Assembly: GCF_012395835.1 (NCBI RefSeq)
Contig: NZ_JAAZSQ010000003.1
Location: 89,962-153,961 of the forward strand
Source of the DNA: Arthrobacter mobilis
GTDB lineage: Bacteria; Actinomycetota; Actinomycetes; Actinomycetales; Micrococcaceae
Reading direction: 5' to 3'
Length of the DNA: 64,000 nucleotides
Position numbers and translations under genes: made by a program. Below the pieces are notes generated by a model. It saw nothing but the letters and a program-made list of their open reading frames with translations. It made no database searches and was not told where the DNA came from. This document shows, piece after piece, positions 1 through 10,621 of this stretch (positions are counted from its first letter, which is position 1; each line of letters opens with the position of its first letter).

Positions 1-1
1 C

Positions 2-709
2 GGGCCGGGCAGCGCCGTGCCGCAGGTGCCGCACGCCACCACGATCGTGGCGATGGCCTTTGCCGGCGGTGTGCTGATGGCCGGGGACCGGCGGGCGACC
101 ATGGGCAATGTGATTGCCAGCCGGCACATCGAGAAGGTGTTCCCTGCCGACCAGTATTCGGTCCTGGGCATCGCGGGTACCGCCGGCCTGGCCCTGGACG
201 TCACCCGGCTGTTCCAGGTCGAGCTTGAGCACTACGAGAAGATCGAGGGCACGCTGCTGAGCCTGGAGGGCAAGGCCAACCGGCTCGGGGCCATGATCCA
301 GGGCAACCTGGCGCTGGCACTGCAGGGCCTGGCGGTGGTGCCGCTGTTCGCCGGCTATGACACCGACCGGCGGGCAGGCAGGCTTTTCTCCTACGACGTC
401 ACCGGCGGCCGCTACGAGGAACTGGAGCACCACTCGGTGGGCTCCGGCGCGTTCTTCGCCCGCGGGGCGCTGAAGAAGCTGTGGAAGCCGAACCTGGACG
501 AGGACGCCGCGGTGCGGGTCGCCGTCGAGGCGCTCTACGACGCCGCCGACGACGACTCCGCCACCGGCGGCCCGGACGTGGTCCGGCAGCTGTGGCCGGT
601 GGTCTACACGGTCAATGCCGCCGGCGTCCGGCGAATCCCCGACCGCGAGCTGGCCGCCGCCGCCGAGACAGTCATTGCCTCCCGGACCGTCGCCGGACGG
701 GAGGCCTGA
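2..709 (+). CDS. prcB: 20S proteasome beta subunit PrcB (5' end missing)
   Basis: This is the catalytic beta subunit of the actinobacterial 20S proteasome. PrcB is made with a propeptide and cleaves itself before the catalytic Thr1. The reading frame is open to the left window edge, so the propeptide start lies outside. The motif HATTIVA places mature Thr1 at nt 38-40, followed by the conserved [12 protein letters not shown] stretch that carries the active-site Asp and Arg. A GTG at nt 17 lies inside the propeptide and is unlikely to be the true start. The stop is followed 2 nt later by prcA, so the two rings are co-transcribed. The upstream ARC ATPase, dop and pup genes would be expected to the left of the window. 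Confidence 0.95.
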   Translation, partial: GPGSAVPQVPHATTIVAMAFAGGVLMAGDRRATMGNVIASRHIEKVFPADQYSVLGIAGTAGLALDVTRLFQVELEHYEKIEGTLLSLEGKANRLGAMIQGNLALALQGLAVVPLFAGYDTDRRAGRLFSYDVTGGRYEELEHHSVGSGAFFARGALKKLWKPNLDEDAAVRVAVEALYDAADDDSATGGPDVVRQLWPVVYTVNAAGVRRIPDRELAAAAETVIASRTVAGREA

Positions 710-711
710 GC

Positions 712-1443
712 ATGACGCAGCAGTTCTACGTCTCGCCCGAGCAGCTGATGAAGGACCGGGCCGATTTCGCCCGGAAAGGCATCGCGCGCGGCCGCTCGGT
801 CATCGTGCTCAGCTGCCGCGAGGGGATCGCGCTGGTGGCCGAGAACCCCTCGGTGTCGCTGCACAAGGTAGGGGAGATCTACGACCGGATCGCCTTCGCC
901 GCCGTCGGCAAGTACAACGAGTTCGAAAGCCTGCGCCAGGCCGGCGTCCGCTACGCGGACGTGCGTGGTTATTCGTACAACCGCGGGGACGTCACCGCGC
1001 GCGGGCTGGCCAGCGTGTACGCGCAGAGCCTGGGGGCGGTGTTCACCGCCGATACCAAGCCGTTCGAAGTCGAACTCGCCGTCGTCGAGGTGGGCGGCAC
1101 GCCGGCCGAGGACCATTTGTACCGGCTGACGTTCGACGGTTCGATCGCCGACGAAAAGGGCTTCGTGGTGATGGGCGGGCAGACCGAGTCCCTCAACGAG
1201 GCCCTGCGGCGCAGCTGGCAGGACGGGATGGACTTCCCGGAGGTCATCCGGGCCGCCGTCGGGGCGCTCTCCGGCGACGGCGCGGGCGAAGCCGGGGAAT
1301 CCGGGGCCCGGAAGCTGGGGCCGGAGCTGCTGGAAATCGCGGTGCTGGACAGGGACCCGCTGTCCAGCCGGGGCAGCCGCCGGGCATTCCGCCGGCTGTC
1401 AGCTGCCGAAGTCGCCGCGGTACTGGGTACACAGGAGGAGTAA
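712..1443 (+). CDS. prcA: 20S proteasome alpha subunit PrcA
   Basis: This is the non-catalytic outer-ring subunit of the proteasome, 243 aa, which is normal for the family. The N-terminus [20 protein letters not shown] is the gating segment, followed by the [16 protein letters not shown] core typical of actinobacterial PrcA. The ATG at 712 was chosen because GGGAGG precedes it and it begins 2 nt after the prcB stop; a longer ORF opening at 481 only overlaps prcB. The final 40 or so residues after the Gly/Ala-rich linker near residue 185 are a divergent tail. It forms one operon with prcB and pafA. Confidence 0.96.
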   Translation: MTQQFYVSPEQLMKDRADFARKGIARGRSVIVLSCREGIALVAENPSVSLHKVGEIYDRIAFAAVGKYNEFESLRQAGVRYADVRGYSYNRGDVTARGLASVYAQSLGAVFTADTKPFEVELAVVEVGGTPAEDHLYRLTFDGSIADEKGFVVMGGQTESLNEALRRSWQDGMDFPEVIRAAVGALSGDGAGEAGESGARKLGPELLEIAVLDRDPLSSRGSRRAFRRLSAAEVAAVLGTQEE

Positions 1444-1447
1444 GAGC

Positions 1448-2809
1448 ATGGACCGGCGCATTTTTGGTGTGGAGACCGAGTTCGGCATTTCCTACTCGGC
1501 TCCGGAATCCCGTCCGCTCTCGCCCGAAGAGGTAGCCCGCTACCTCTTCCGCAAAGTGGTGACCTGGGGCCGGTCCTCGAACGTGTTCCTGACCAACGGC
1601 TCCCGGCTGTACCTGGACGTGGGCTCGCATCCGGAGTATGCCACCGCCGAGTGCGACGACGTGGCCCAGCTGATCGCCCAGGACCGCGCCGGCGAGCTGA
1701 TCCTGGAAGACCTCATGAACGAGGCGCAGGACCGGCTGCACAAGGAAGGCTTCGACGGCAACGTCTACCTGTTCAAGAACAACACCGACTCCGCCGGAAA
1801 CTCCTACGGCAGCCACGAAAACTACCTGATTCCGCGGAAGCTGGAATTCTCCCGGCTGGCGGACATCCTCATCCCGTTCCTGGTCACCCGCCAGCTGCTG
1901 GTCGGGGCCGGCAAGGTGCTCAAGACGCAGAACGGCTCCATCTATGCGTTCTCCCAGCGGGCGGACCACATCTGGGAGGGTGTCTCGTCGGCCACCACCC
2001 GGTCCCGGCCGATCATCAATACCCGCGACGAGCCGCATGCCGATGCCGAATACTACCGCCGGCTGCATGTGATCAACGGCGACTCGAACATGTCCGAGAC
2101 CACGACGATGCTGAAGATCGGCACCGTGGACCTGCTGCTGCGGATGATCGAGGCCGGGACCATCATGCGCGACATGCGGCTGGAAAACCCCATCCGCAGC
2201 ATCCGCGACATCTCCCACGACCTGACCGGCTCCCGGCCGCTGAAGCTGGCCAACGGACGGGAGATGTCGGCGGTGCAGATGCAGGCGGAGTACCTGGCCA
2301 AGGCCAAGGACTTCGTTGAGCAGCACGGGGCGCACAACCCGCACGTGCCGCGGATCCTGGACTTGTGGGAGCGGACCTTGGTGGCCATTGCCGGCGGCAA
2401 CCACGATGCCATCTCCCGGGAAATCGACTGGGCAATCAAGAAGAAGCTGATCGAACGCGTCCAGGCCCGGCACGGTCTTTCGCTCGAATCCGCGCGGCTG
2501 GCCCAGCTGGATCTGACCTACCACGACATCTCGCGTACCCGCGGCCTGTTCTACCTGCTGCAGAACCGGGGCGAGGTGGACCGGGTGGTCGACGATGCGG
2601 ATATCAAGTCCGCCGTCGACACCCCGCCGCAGACCACCCGGGCCAAGCTCCGCGGGGACTTTGTGCGCGCCGCCCGCGAACACGGCAGGGACTTCACGGT
2701 GGACTGGGTGCACCTGAAGCTCAATGACCGGTCCCAGCAGACCATCCTGTGCAAGGACCCGTTCCGCAGCACCGACGAAAGGGTCGCTGCCCTGCTGGCT
2801 TCGCTCTGA
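1448..2809 (+). CDS. pafA: Pup--protein ligase PafA
   Basis: PafA ligates the C-terminal glutamate of the ubiquitin-like protein Pup to substrate lysines, marking proteins for the proteasome. The 453-aa length fits the family. The N-terminal GVETEFG motif (about residues 7-13) is the nucleotide/Mg-binding signature shared by PafA and Dop and by carboxylate-amine ligases. The stretch YGSHENYL (near residue 118) and the [11 protein letters not shown] segment (near residue 192) are also characteristic. It starts 4 nt after prcA with a GGAGGAG ribosome site overlapping the prcA end, so translation is probably coupled. PafA rather than Dop is favoured because the start resembles [11 protein letters not shown] and the gene follows prcA. 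Confidence 0.96.
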   Translation: MDRRIFGVETEFGISYSAPESRPLSPEEVARYLFRKVVTWGRSSNVFLTNGSRLYLDVGSHPEYATAECDDVAQLIAQDRAGELILEDLMNEAQDRLHKEGFDGNVYLFKNNTDSAGNSYGSHENYLIPRKLEFSRLADILIPFLVTRQLLVGAGKVLKTQNGSIYAFSQRADHIWEGVSSATTRSRPIINTRDEPHADAEYYRRLHVINGDSNMSETTTMLKIGTVDLLLRMIEAGTIMRDMRLENPIRSIRDISHDLTGSRPLKLANGREMSAVQMQAEYLAKAKDFVEQHGAHNPHVPRILDLWERTLVAIAGGNHDAISREIDWAIKKKLIERVQARHGLSLESARLAQLDLTYHDISRTRGLFYLLQNRGEVDRVVDDADIKSAVDTPPQTTRAKLRGDFVRAAREHGRDFTVDWVHLKLNDRSQQTILCKDPFRSTDERVAALLASL

Positions 2810-2931
2810 CCGGAACGGTCCGGTGCTGTGCGCGGCGGCTGCCTGCCGTCTGCGTCTTCCAGGGTGTTCCGGGTTGGACCGGTTTCTCTGAGACAATGGG
2901 CACGGCAATGATCTCCACCGAAAGTTGAACC

Positions 2932-3849
2932 GTGCGCAAACTATTAGCGATATTGCTGCCTTGTGCCCTGCTGCTGACCGCCTGCGGGGGTTCCGATGGC
3001 GGTTCCTCCTCCGGTGCCACCTCGCTGGACGACGTGAAGGTCACCCAGGCCGGCGAAGGCAAGGCTCCCGAGGTGGAGTTCGCCACCCCGCTGGACCTGC
3101 CCGAGACCACCGCAAAGGTGATCAAGGAGGGCGAGGGAGAAGGCGCCAAGGACGGACAGTGGATCAGGTACCGGATGGCAGGCTACGATGCCACCACGGG
3201 CACGCGCGGCGTGGAAACCTACACCGCCGCCGGGGCGCAGACCATTCCGCTGGATGAATCGCTCAAGGCCGGCGATCCGGGCCTGTACAGCGCACTCAAC
3301 GGCGTCAAGACCGGCTCGGACGTGGCGTACTACTACAAGCCCGAGGCCGCCGGCAATGCCTCGGCGCCGGCCCAGAACCCGCAGCTGGTGATCCTGACCG
3401 TCGAAGGCATCAAGGACAAGGCGGTCAAGGCCGATGCCGCCGAGGTCGCCGCCCTGGACAAGGCCGGCAAGCTGCCGGACATCTCTTTCGATTCCAAGGG
3501 CGTTCCGTCCGTGAAGATTCCCGAGGGGAACCAGGCCCCGGGCAACCTGGTGGTCAAGGTGATCGAGGAAGGCAGCGGCAAGGCCGCCACGGCCGAGAGC
3601 ACGGTCAAGGCCCGGTACACCGGCTGGAACTGGGGCAAGGGCGCCGAGTTCGATTCCAGCTTCGCACGCGGCGAGGCGGCCGAATTTCCGCTGAGCGGTG
3701 TCATCGAGGGCTGGACCAAGGGCCTGACCGGGCTCAAGAAGGGGAGCAAGGTCATGCTCTCCATCCCCGCCGAGATGGCCTACGCCAGCGGCCAGGGCGA
3801 GGCCGTCGGCGACCTGATTTTCTACGTCGAGCTCGTCGACGTTAAGTAA
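2932..3849 (+). CDS. FKBP-type peptidyl-prolyl isomerase lipoprotein
   Basis: This is a predicted extracytoplasmic lipoprotein of 305 aa. The signal peptide ends in the lipobox L-T-A-C with Cys18 as the lipidated residue, followed by a Gly/Ser-rich tether. Residues about 45-140 look like a degenerate FKBP domain. Residues about 205-303 form a better one with WTKGLTGLKKGSKVMLSIP and a final hydrophobic strand. The expected role is prolyl isomerisation and folding of exported proteins. The GTG start is preceded by GAAAG at a suitable distance. It lies between pafA and a cytoplasmic FKBP, an arrangement common beside actinobacterial proteasome genes. The active site is not fully canonical, so catalytic activity is less certain than fold. 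Confidence 0.9.
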   Translation: MRKLLAILLPCALLLTACGGSDGGSSSGATSLDDVKVTQAGEGKAPEVEFATPLDLPETTAKVIKEGEGEGAKDGQWIRYRMAGYDATTGTRGVETYTAAGAQTIPLDESLKAGDPGLYSALNGVKTGSDVAYYYKPEAAGNASAPAQNPQLVILTVEGIKDKAVKADAAEVAALDKAGKLPDISFDSKGVPSVKIPEGNQAPGNLVVKVIEEGSGKAATAESTVKARYTGWNWGKGAEFDSSFARGEAAEFPLSGVIEGWTKGLTGLKKGSKVMLSIPAEMAYASGQGEAVGDLIFYVELVDVK

Positions 3850-3895
3850 CCCACTGAATACTGGAACCATGGTTCCGGTGCGGAAGGAAAGAACC

Positions 3896-4291
3896 ATGTC
3901 ATTTGGCCAGCGCGAATACGACCGCCAGAAGCCCGAGATCGATTTTCCCGGGACCGAAGCCCCGACCGAGCTGAAGATCGAGGACATCATCGTCGGCGAC
4001 GGCCCGGAGGCCAAGCCGGGCGATACCGTCTCCACGCACTATGTGGGGGTCGCCTGGTCCACCGGTGAGGAATTCGACGCTTCCTGGAACCGCGGCGCCC
4101 CGCTGGACTTCCGGGTCGGCGTCGGCCAGGTCATCCAGGGCTGGGACCAGGGGCTGCTGGGCATGAAGGTCGGCGGCCGCCGCCGGCTGGAAATCCCTTC
4201 CGAGCTGGCCTATGGCAGCCGCGGTGCCGGCGCGGCGATCGGGCCGAACGAGGCCCTGATCTTCGTGGTGGACCTGCTCGCCGTCCGTTAA
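3896..4291 (+). CDS. Cytoplasmic FKBP-type peptidyl-prolyl cis-trans isomerase
   Basis: A single-domain FKBP of 131 aa with no signal peptide, predicted to catalyse cis-trans isomerisation of peptidyl-proline bonds in the cytoplasm. The core is textbook: GDTVSTHYVGVAWSTGEEFDAS, then VGQVIQGWDQGLLGMKVGGRR, then IPSELAYGSRGAG and a closing strand LIFVVDLL. The ATG at 3896 is preferred over the GTG/ATG positions from 3869 because AAGGAAAG lies just upstream and the extra nine residues are not conserved in type. It follows the FKBP lipoprotein by 46 nt on the same strand and is probably co-transcribed. Confidence 0.95.
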   Translation: MSFGQREYDRQKPEIDFPGTEAPTELKIEDIIVGDGPEAKPGDTVSTHYVGVAWSTGEEFDASWNRGAPLDFRVGVGQVIQGWDQGLLGMKVGGRRRLEIPSELAYGSRGAGAAIGPNEALIFVVDLLAVR

Positions 4292-4414
4292 GCAGGCCCT
4301 TCGGGAATCCAGGCAGGAAACAGGGCGGGGCGGCGGTGAACGTTAGGTCATCGTTACCCCGCCCGTTCCGGTTAACTTCGCCGCCGGCACCGCCCAGACA
4401 GTAACGTTGAATCC

Positions 4415-6418
4415 ATGTCCGTGTCCAAGACCGAGCGCCTGCTGAACCTGACCATCGCCCTGCTGGAGCGGCGGCGCGGCTACAGCAAGGAAGAGCTTCG
4501 TTCCCTCATCCCCTCCTACCAGGAGGCCCCGAGCGAGGAGGCGTTCAACCGCCTGTTCGAGCGCGACAAGGAGGCCCTGCGGGACATGGGGGTGCCCGTG
4601 GAAACCTTCTCCGAGGACACCTTCTTCGACCACGACCAAAGCGCGAGCCGGTACCGGATCGACCGCCGGGCCTATCGTCTGCCGGAACTGGCCTTCACCG
4701 CCGAGGAAACCGCCGTGCTCTCCCTGGCTTCCCGCCTGTGGCAGCAGGCCTCGCTCGGTTCCGCCGCGGCCCGGGCCGTGCGCCGGCTGGACGTGCGGGG
4801 TGCGCTGGCCGAGTCGGACACCTTGATCGGCGTCGAGCCGCGGCTGCGCACCGCCGAACCGGCCTTTGAGGACATGCTCGCGGCCGTCCTGGAGCGGTAT
4901 CCGGTCTCCTTCGGGTACCGCTCCGGTTCGGCCCGGGAAACCTCGGTGCGCAGGGTCGAACCATGGGGCCTGGGCAACCGCTTCGGCAACTGGTACCTGG
5001 TGGGCCGGGACATGGACAAGGACAAAGAGCGCACCTTCCGGCTGTCCCGGGTGACAACCACGGTAAAGAAGCTGCCCGGCAGCTTCGAACGCCCTGAGGG
5101 GTTCACCATGCGCGCTGCCCTTGCGGCCCTGGACCCCCGCCGGCGGGAGCAGACGGCCGGTCTGCTGCTGCGGCCGGGCCGGGCGAACGTTTTCCGCACC
5201 GGCACGCCGGGGGAGCGGCCTGCCGAGTCCGGTTGGGACCGGGTCGAGTACCGCTTCAACGACGTCGAGGTGCTGGCGGAGGAGATCGCCGCCCATGGCG
5301 CGCAGGTGCGCGTGGTGTCCCCGCCGGAACTGGCCGAGGCAGTCCGGCGGCGGCTGGAAGGAGCCCTGGCGGCGGCCCAGGAACCGGCCCCCGCCTACCG
5401 GCTGCCCCCCGCGGCCGCGGGCAACGGTGCCGGCCGGGTGAAATCCTCGGCCCTGGACCGCCTGCCGCGGCTGCTGGATCTGGTCTCCTACGTGACCGCC
5501 AACCAGGGTGCCGACCTGGCCGAAACCGCCCGGCTGTTCCAGGTCTCCACCGCCCAGCTGGTCAAGGACCTGAACCTGCTCTTTGTCTGCGGCGCCCCGG
5601 GTTACGGCCCGGACCAGCTGATCGAGGCAGAGTGGGAGTCCGGCTGCATCTTCATCCGCAATGCCGAGGAGATCTCCCAGCCCGTGCGCCTGGGCCTGGA
5701 CGAGGCGCTGTCCCTGGTGGTCGGGCTGCAGGCGCTGGAAACGGTGCCCGGCGTCGGCAGACACCAGGCGCTGGCGACCGCCCTGGGCAAACTGCTGGAG
5801 GCCACCGGCGGCGAGGACGGCTTCCGCGCGGTGGCAGCGGATTTCGACGACGCCGCTGCCGCACCGTACGTGCAGCAGCTCCAGGACGCCGTCCTGGCCC
5901 GGGAGACGCTGACAATGGAGTACCTGGTGGCCTCCCGGGACGAGATCACCGCACGGGAGGTCGACCCGCTGCAGGTCTTCGCCCAGGACGGCCACTGGTA
6001 CCTGAGCGCCTGGTGCCACCGGCAGCAGGGCCGGCGGCAGTTCCGGGTGGACCGGATCCGTTCGCTGGCCGGCACGGGCAGGCACTTCGCCGAATGGGAA
6101 GGTGAAGACGCCGGCACGGCGCAGAGCCTGTTCACCCCGCAGGAGAGCGACGAGCACGTGGTGCTGCGCATCTCCGCACGGCTGGAGGCGCTGGCGGAGC
6201 AGTACAACGCGGTGCGCCGGACCACCCTTGAGGACGGCGGATGTGTTGCCGAGCTGCGGCTGGGCTCGACGGCGCTGGTGCCGGGCCTCGTGGCACGGCA
6301 CGGCGGGGAGCTGGCCGTGCTGGCGCCGGCCGGGCTGGCCGCCGAGACCCTGGCCTGGCTGCGCGAGGCTGCCGAAGCGGCCGGTTCCCTGGCTGCGGCC
6401 TGCAGGAAAGGGGCCTAG
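4415..6418 (+). CDS. pafBC: Fused PafB-PafC WYL-domain transcriptional regulator
   Basis: PafB and PafC together form the activator of the LexA-independent DNA damage response in actinobacteria. In mycobacteria they are two genes; here they are one 667-aa chain. Residues 1-330 are the PafB half, with an N-terminal winged helix (TERLLNLTIALLERRRGYSK) and a WYL sensor domain around VSFGYRSG (near residue 165). A Pro/Ala linker near residue 330-345 joins the PafC half, which starts at the second helix-turn-helix (LPRLLDLVSYVTANQG) and has a second WYL domain around residues 500-550. The C-terminal WCX-like region follows. Its position after pafA and before tatA is the usual one. The natural fusion of both subunits is known in Arthrobacter-type genomes. 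Confidence 0.93.
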   Translation: MSVSKTERLLNLTIALLERRRGYSKEELRSLIPSYQEAPSEEAFNRLFERDKEALRDMGVPVETFSEDTFFDHDQSASRYRIDRRAYRLPELAFTAEETAVLSLASRLWQQASLGSAAARAVRRLDVRGALAESDTLIGVEPRLRTAEPAFEDMLAAVLERYPVSFGYRSGSARETSVRRVEPWGLGNRFGNWYLVGRDMDKDKERTFRLSRVTTTVKKLPGSFERPEGFTMRAALAALDPRRREQTAGLLLRPGRANVFRTGTPGERPAESGWDRVEYRFNDVEVLAEEIAAHGAQVRVVSPPELAEAVRRRLEGALAAAQEPAPAYRLPPAAAGNGAGRVKSSALDRLPRLLDLVSYVTANQGADLAETARLFQVSTAQLVKDLNLLFVCGAPGYGPDQLIEAEWESGCIFIRNAEEISQPVRLGLDEALSLVVGLQALETVPGVGRHQALATALGKLLEATGGEDGFRAVAADFDDAAAAPYVQQLQDAVLARETLTMEYLVASRDEITAREVDPLQVFAQDGHWYLSAWCHRQQGRRQFRVDRIRSLAGTGRHFAEWEGEDAGTAQSLFTPQESDEHVVLRISARLEALAEQYNAVRRTTLEDGGCVAELRLGSTALVPGLVARHGGELAVLAPAGLAAETLAWLREAAEAAGSLAAACRKGA

Positions 6419-6424
6419 AATCCA

Positions 6425-6766
6425 ATGATGCCGTTCTGGTTCTGGATCCTTCTCTGGGTGGCGTTGTGCGCCCTCGCCCTGCTGTTCGTGCTCTTCCTCG
6501 GCTGGCGGATCTTCCGCGCCTTCATGGCCACGCTGGCCGAATTCGAACGGGCCGCCGCCCGGCTCTCGCCGCGTGCGCCGTCGCCGTCCGCGCGGGAGCC
6601 GGAGACGGGGAACTTCGTCCCGGCCGTCTTCCAGGACCCGGGCCAGGTGCGGGCGGATTATCTCGACGGCAAAGCCCGGCGGGACCAGGCCCGCCGGGCA
6701 CGGCGGGTGGCGCGGCGGGCGGCCAGGGGCCAGCGCCAGTCTCTGCGGGACCTCGGACTGACGTAG
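6425..6766 (+). CDS. Small single-span membrane protein of unknown function
   Basis: This 113-aa protein is not recognised. It begins with a very hydrophobic helix (residues 2-27, rich in W, L and F), predicted to be one membrane span. A cytoplasmic tail follows that is extremely rich in Arg and Ala after residue 85. The start codon lies 6 nt after the pafBC stop and tatA follows 29 nt downstream, so it belongs to the same transcription unit. Homologues at this spot are usually annotated only as hypothetical. The basic tail could contact membrane lipid or nucleic acid, but that is a guess. Confidence 0.75.
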   Translation: MMPFWFWILLWVALCALALLFVLFLGWRIFRAFMATLAEFERAAARLSPRAPSPSAREPETGNFVPAVFQDPGQVRADYLDGKARRDQARRARRVARRAARGQRQSLRDLGLT

Positions 6767-6795
6767 GATTGACTTGATACGAAAGGAACCACGTT

Positions 6796-7071
6796 ATGGG
6801 ACGACTCTTCGATAGCCCCTGGCCGATCATCATCCTGATCATCGTTGCCCTCCTGCTGTTCGGTGCGCCGAAGCTGCCCGGTCTTGCCCGCAGCGTGGGC
6901 CAGTCCCTGCGGATCTTCAAGTCCGAGGTCAAGCAGATGAAGGACGAGGATGCCTCCCGGTCCGGGGAGGAGCCGGTCGAAGGCCGCGTGGTGAATCCTC
7001 CGCAGGGCGTCCGCAACCAGGAACAGGCGCGCAACGCCAACGGCGGGAACCAGCCGCCGGGCCAGCAGTAA
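6796..7071 (+). CDS. tatA: Sec-independent translocase subunit TatA
   Basis: TatA polymerises at the membrane to form the conducting element of the twin-arginine system, which exports folded proteins. The 91-aa protein has the standard plan: a short N-terminal membrane helix (PWPIIILIIVALLLFGAPKLP), the FGAPKLPGLARSVGQSL hinge and amphipathic helix, then an acidic, polar tail. A strong GAAAGGA ribosome site lies upstream of the ATG. It is followed 6 nt later by tatC. No tatB is present here; in many actinobacteria tatB lies elsewhere. Confidence 0.95.
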   Translation: MGRLFDSPWPIIILIIVALLLFGAPKLPGLARSVGQSLRIFKSEVKQMKDEDASRSGEEPVEGRVVNPPQGVRNQEQARNANGGNQPPGQQ

Positions 7072-7077
7072 AGGCCA

Positions 7078-7908
7078 ATGGCTCGAAAAACCGGGCGCAA
7101 GGCCAATCCTGAAGGACGGATGCCGCTCAAGGAGCATATCCGGGAGCTGCGGAACCGGCTCGTTGTCAGCGGCATTGCGGTGCTCGCCGGCGCCGTCGGG
7201 GGATGGTTCCTCTATGACCCGGTCATGGCGGCCATCCAGCAGCCCATGTTCGAAATCTCCGCCGAGCAGGGCCGGCAGGCCGAGATCAACTTCGGCAGCG
7301 TGGGCTCGCCCTTCGACCTGAAGATCCAGGTGTCGATCTTCCTGGGCATCCTGGTCAGCTCGCCGGTCTGGATCTACCAGCTCTGGGCCTTCATCACGCC
7401 GGGCCTGAAGGCCAAGGAGCGGCGCTACACCCTCGGCTTCATGCTGTCGGCTGTGCCGCTGTTCCTGCTGGGCATTTACTTCGGGTGGCTGGTGCTGCCC
7501 GAAATCGTCAAGGTGCTGACCATGTTCACGCCCGAGGGCGGCTCCAACATCATCCTGGCCACCGACTACCTCACCTTCGTAATGCGCATGCTGCTGTCCC
7601 TGGGCGTGGCATTCCTGACGCCGGTGGTCCTGGTGGGGATCAACTTCGCCGGCCTGGTCAGCGGCCGCCAGGTCATCAAGAGCTGGCGTGTGATCGTGTT
7701 CCTGGTCTGCGTGGTGGCGGCCATGGCGGCGCCGGGTCCGGACGCAATGTCCATGTTCCTGCTGGCCGCGCCCCTGCTGTTCCTGTTCTTCGTGGCGGTA
7801 GGTGTCTGCCTGCTCAATGACAAGCGCCGCGAACGCCGCCGCGCGGCGCAGGAGGCAGAGATTGCCCGCAACGCGGGCAAGGCCACGCCGCTGGAAGAGC
7901 TCGGCTAG
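7078..7908 (+). CDS. tatC: Sec-independent translocase subunit TatC
   Basis: TatC is the receptor that recognises twin-arginine signal peptides. The 276-aa protein has the expected six membrane spans and the diagnostic N-terminal MPLKEHIRELRNRL segment (near residue 14), which forms the signal-peptide binding surface, plus FDLKIQVSIFLGILVSSPVWIYQLWAFI-type sequence in the second and third spans. The charged C-terminal tail is cytoplasmic. It begins 6 nt after tatA. KatG within this window carries no Tat signal, so it is not an obvious substrate. Confidence 0.96.
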   Translation: MARKTGRKANPEGRMPLKEHIRELRNRLVVSGIAVLAGAVGGWFLYDPVMAAIQQPMFEISAEQGRQAEINFGSVGSPFDLKIQVSIFLGILVSSPVWIYQLWAFITPGLKAKERRYTLGFMLSAVPLFLLGIYFGWLVLPEIVKVLTMFTPEGGSNIILATDYLTFVMRMLLSLGVAFLTPVVLVGINFAGLVSGRQVIKSWRVIVFLVCVVAAMAAPGPDAMSMFLLAAPLLFLFFVAVGVCLLNDKRRERRRAAQEAEIARNAGKATPLEELG

Positions 7909-8075
7909 CAGTACTTGTTGAGGACGTGGAACCCGTCGCTGTGCCGTTGCCGATGATGCAGCCGCGGGAGAGTCTTGTCCAATTGCGCCGTGGGGGCTCT
8001 CCCCGCACCGTCCGCTCATGGTCAAATAGGAGGGTTAGACCGGCTGCCCGAGTCCGACCGCGGCCTCGGCCATAG

Positions 8076-10382
<2,307 letters not shown>

Positions 10383-10389
10383 CCGAGGC

Positions 10390-10425
10390 CTCCGGGGCCG
10401 GCTGCAGAGGCGGCCGGCCCCGGAG
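10390..10425 (+). terminator. Hairpin terminator candidate after katG
   Basis: A perfect 13-bp inverted repeat (CTCCGGGGCCGGC at 10390-10402 and its complement at 10413-10425) with a 10-nt loop begins 8 nt after the katG stop. There is no T-run, which is common for actinobacterial terminators. The remaining DNA up to 10621 shows no gene. Confidence 0.6.
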
Positions 10426-10621
10426 CAGCCGGCCGCCTGCCGGCCCTTGCGCGGTGGCGGACGGCCTCCGGACTTCGAGGCGGAACCGATCCTCGCGGCC
10501 ATCCTCCTGTGCCTGCGGTCATTCACGGGGCCCGCCCCAGGCTGGATTGGACCGGGAGTCCCGGAACCCTCCTGACAGTGCGCGCATCCTGCCGGCGGCA
10601 GGCAGCGCGTAGGCTTCTACT

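Noticed and set aside
1244..2908. 554-aa minus-strand frame opposite pafA
   Set aside because: It lies antisense to the clearly recognised pafA and shows only low-complexity, high-GC translation with no domain.
4343..6301. 652-aa minus-strand frame opposite pafBC
   Set aside because: A GC-skew artefact of the opposite strand; no family resemblance, while the plus strand encodes both WYL halves.
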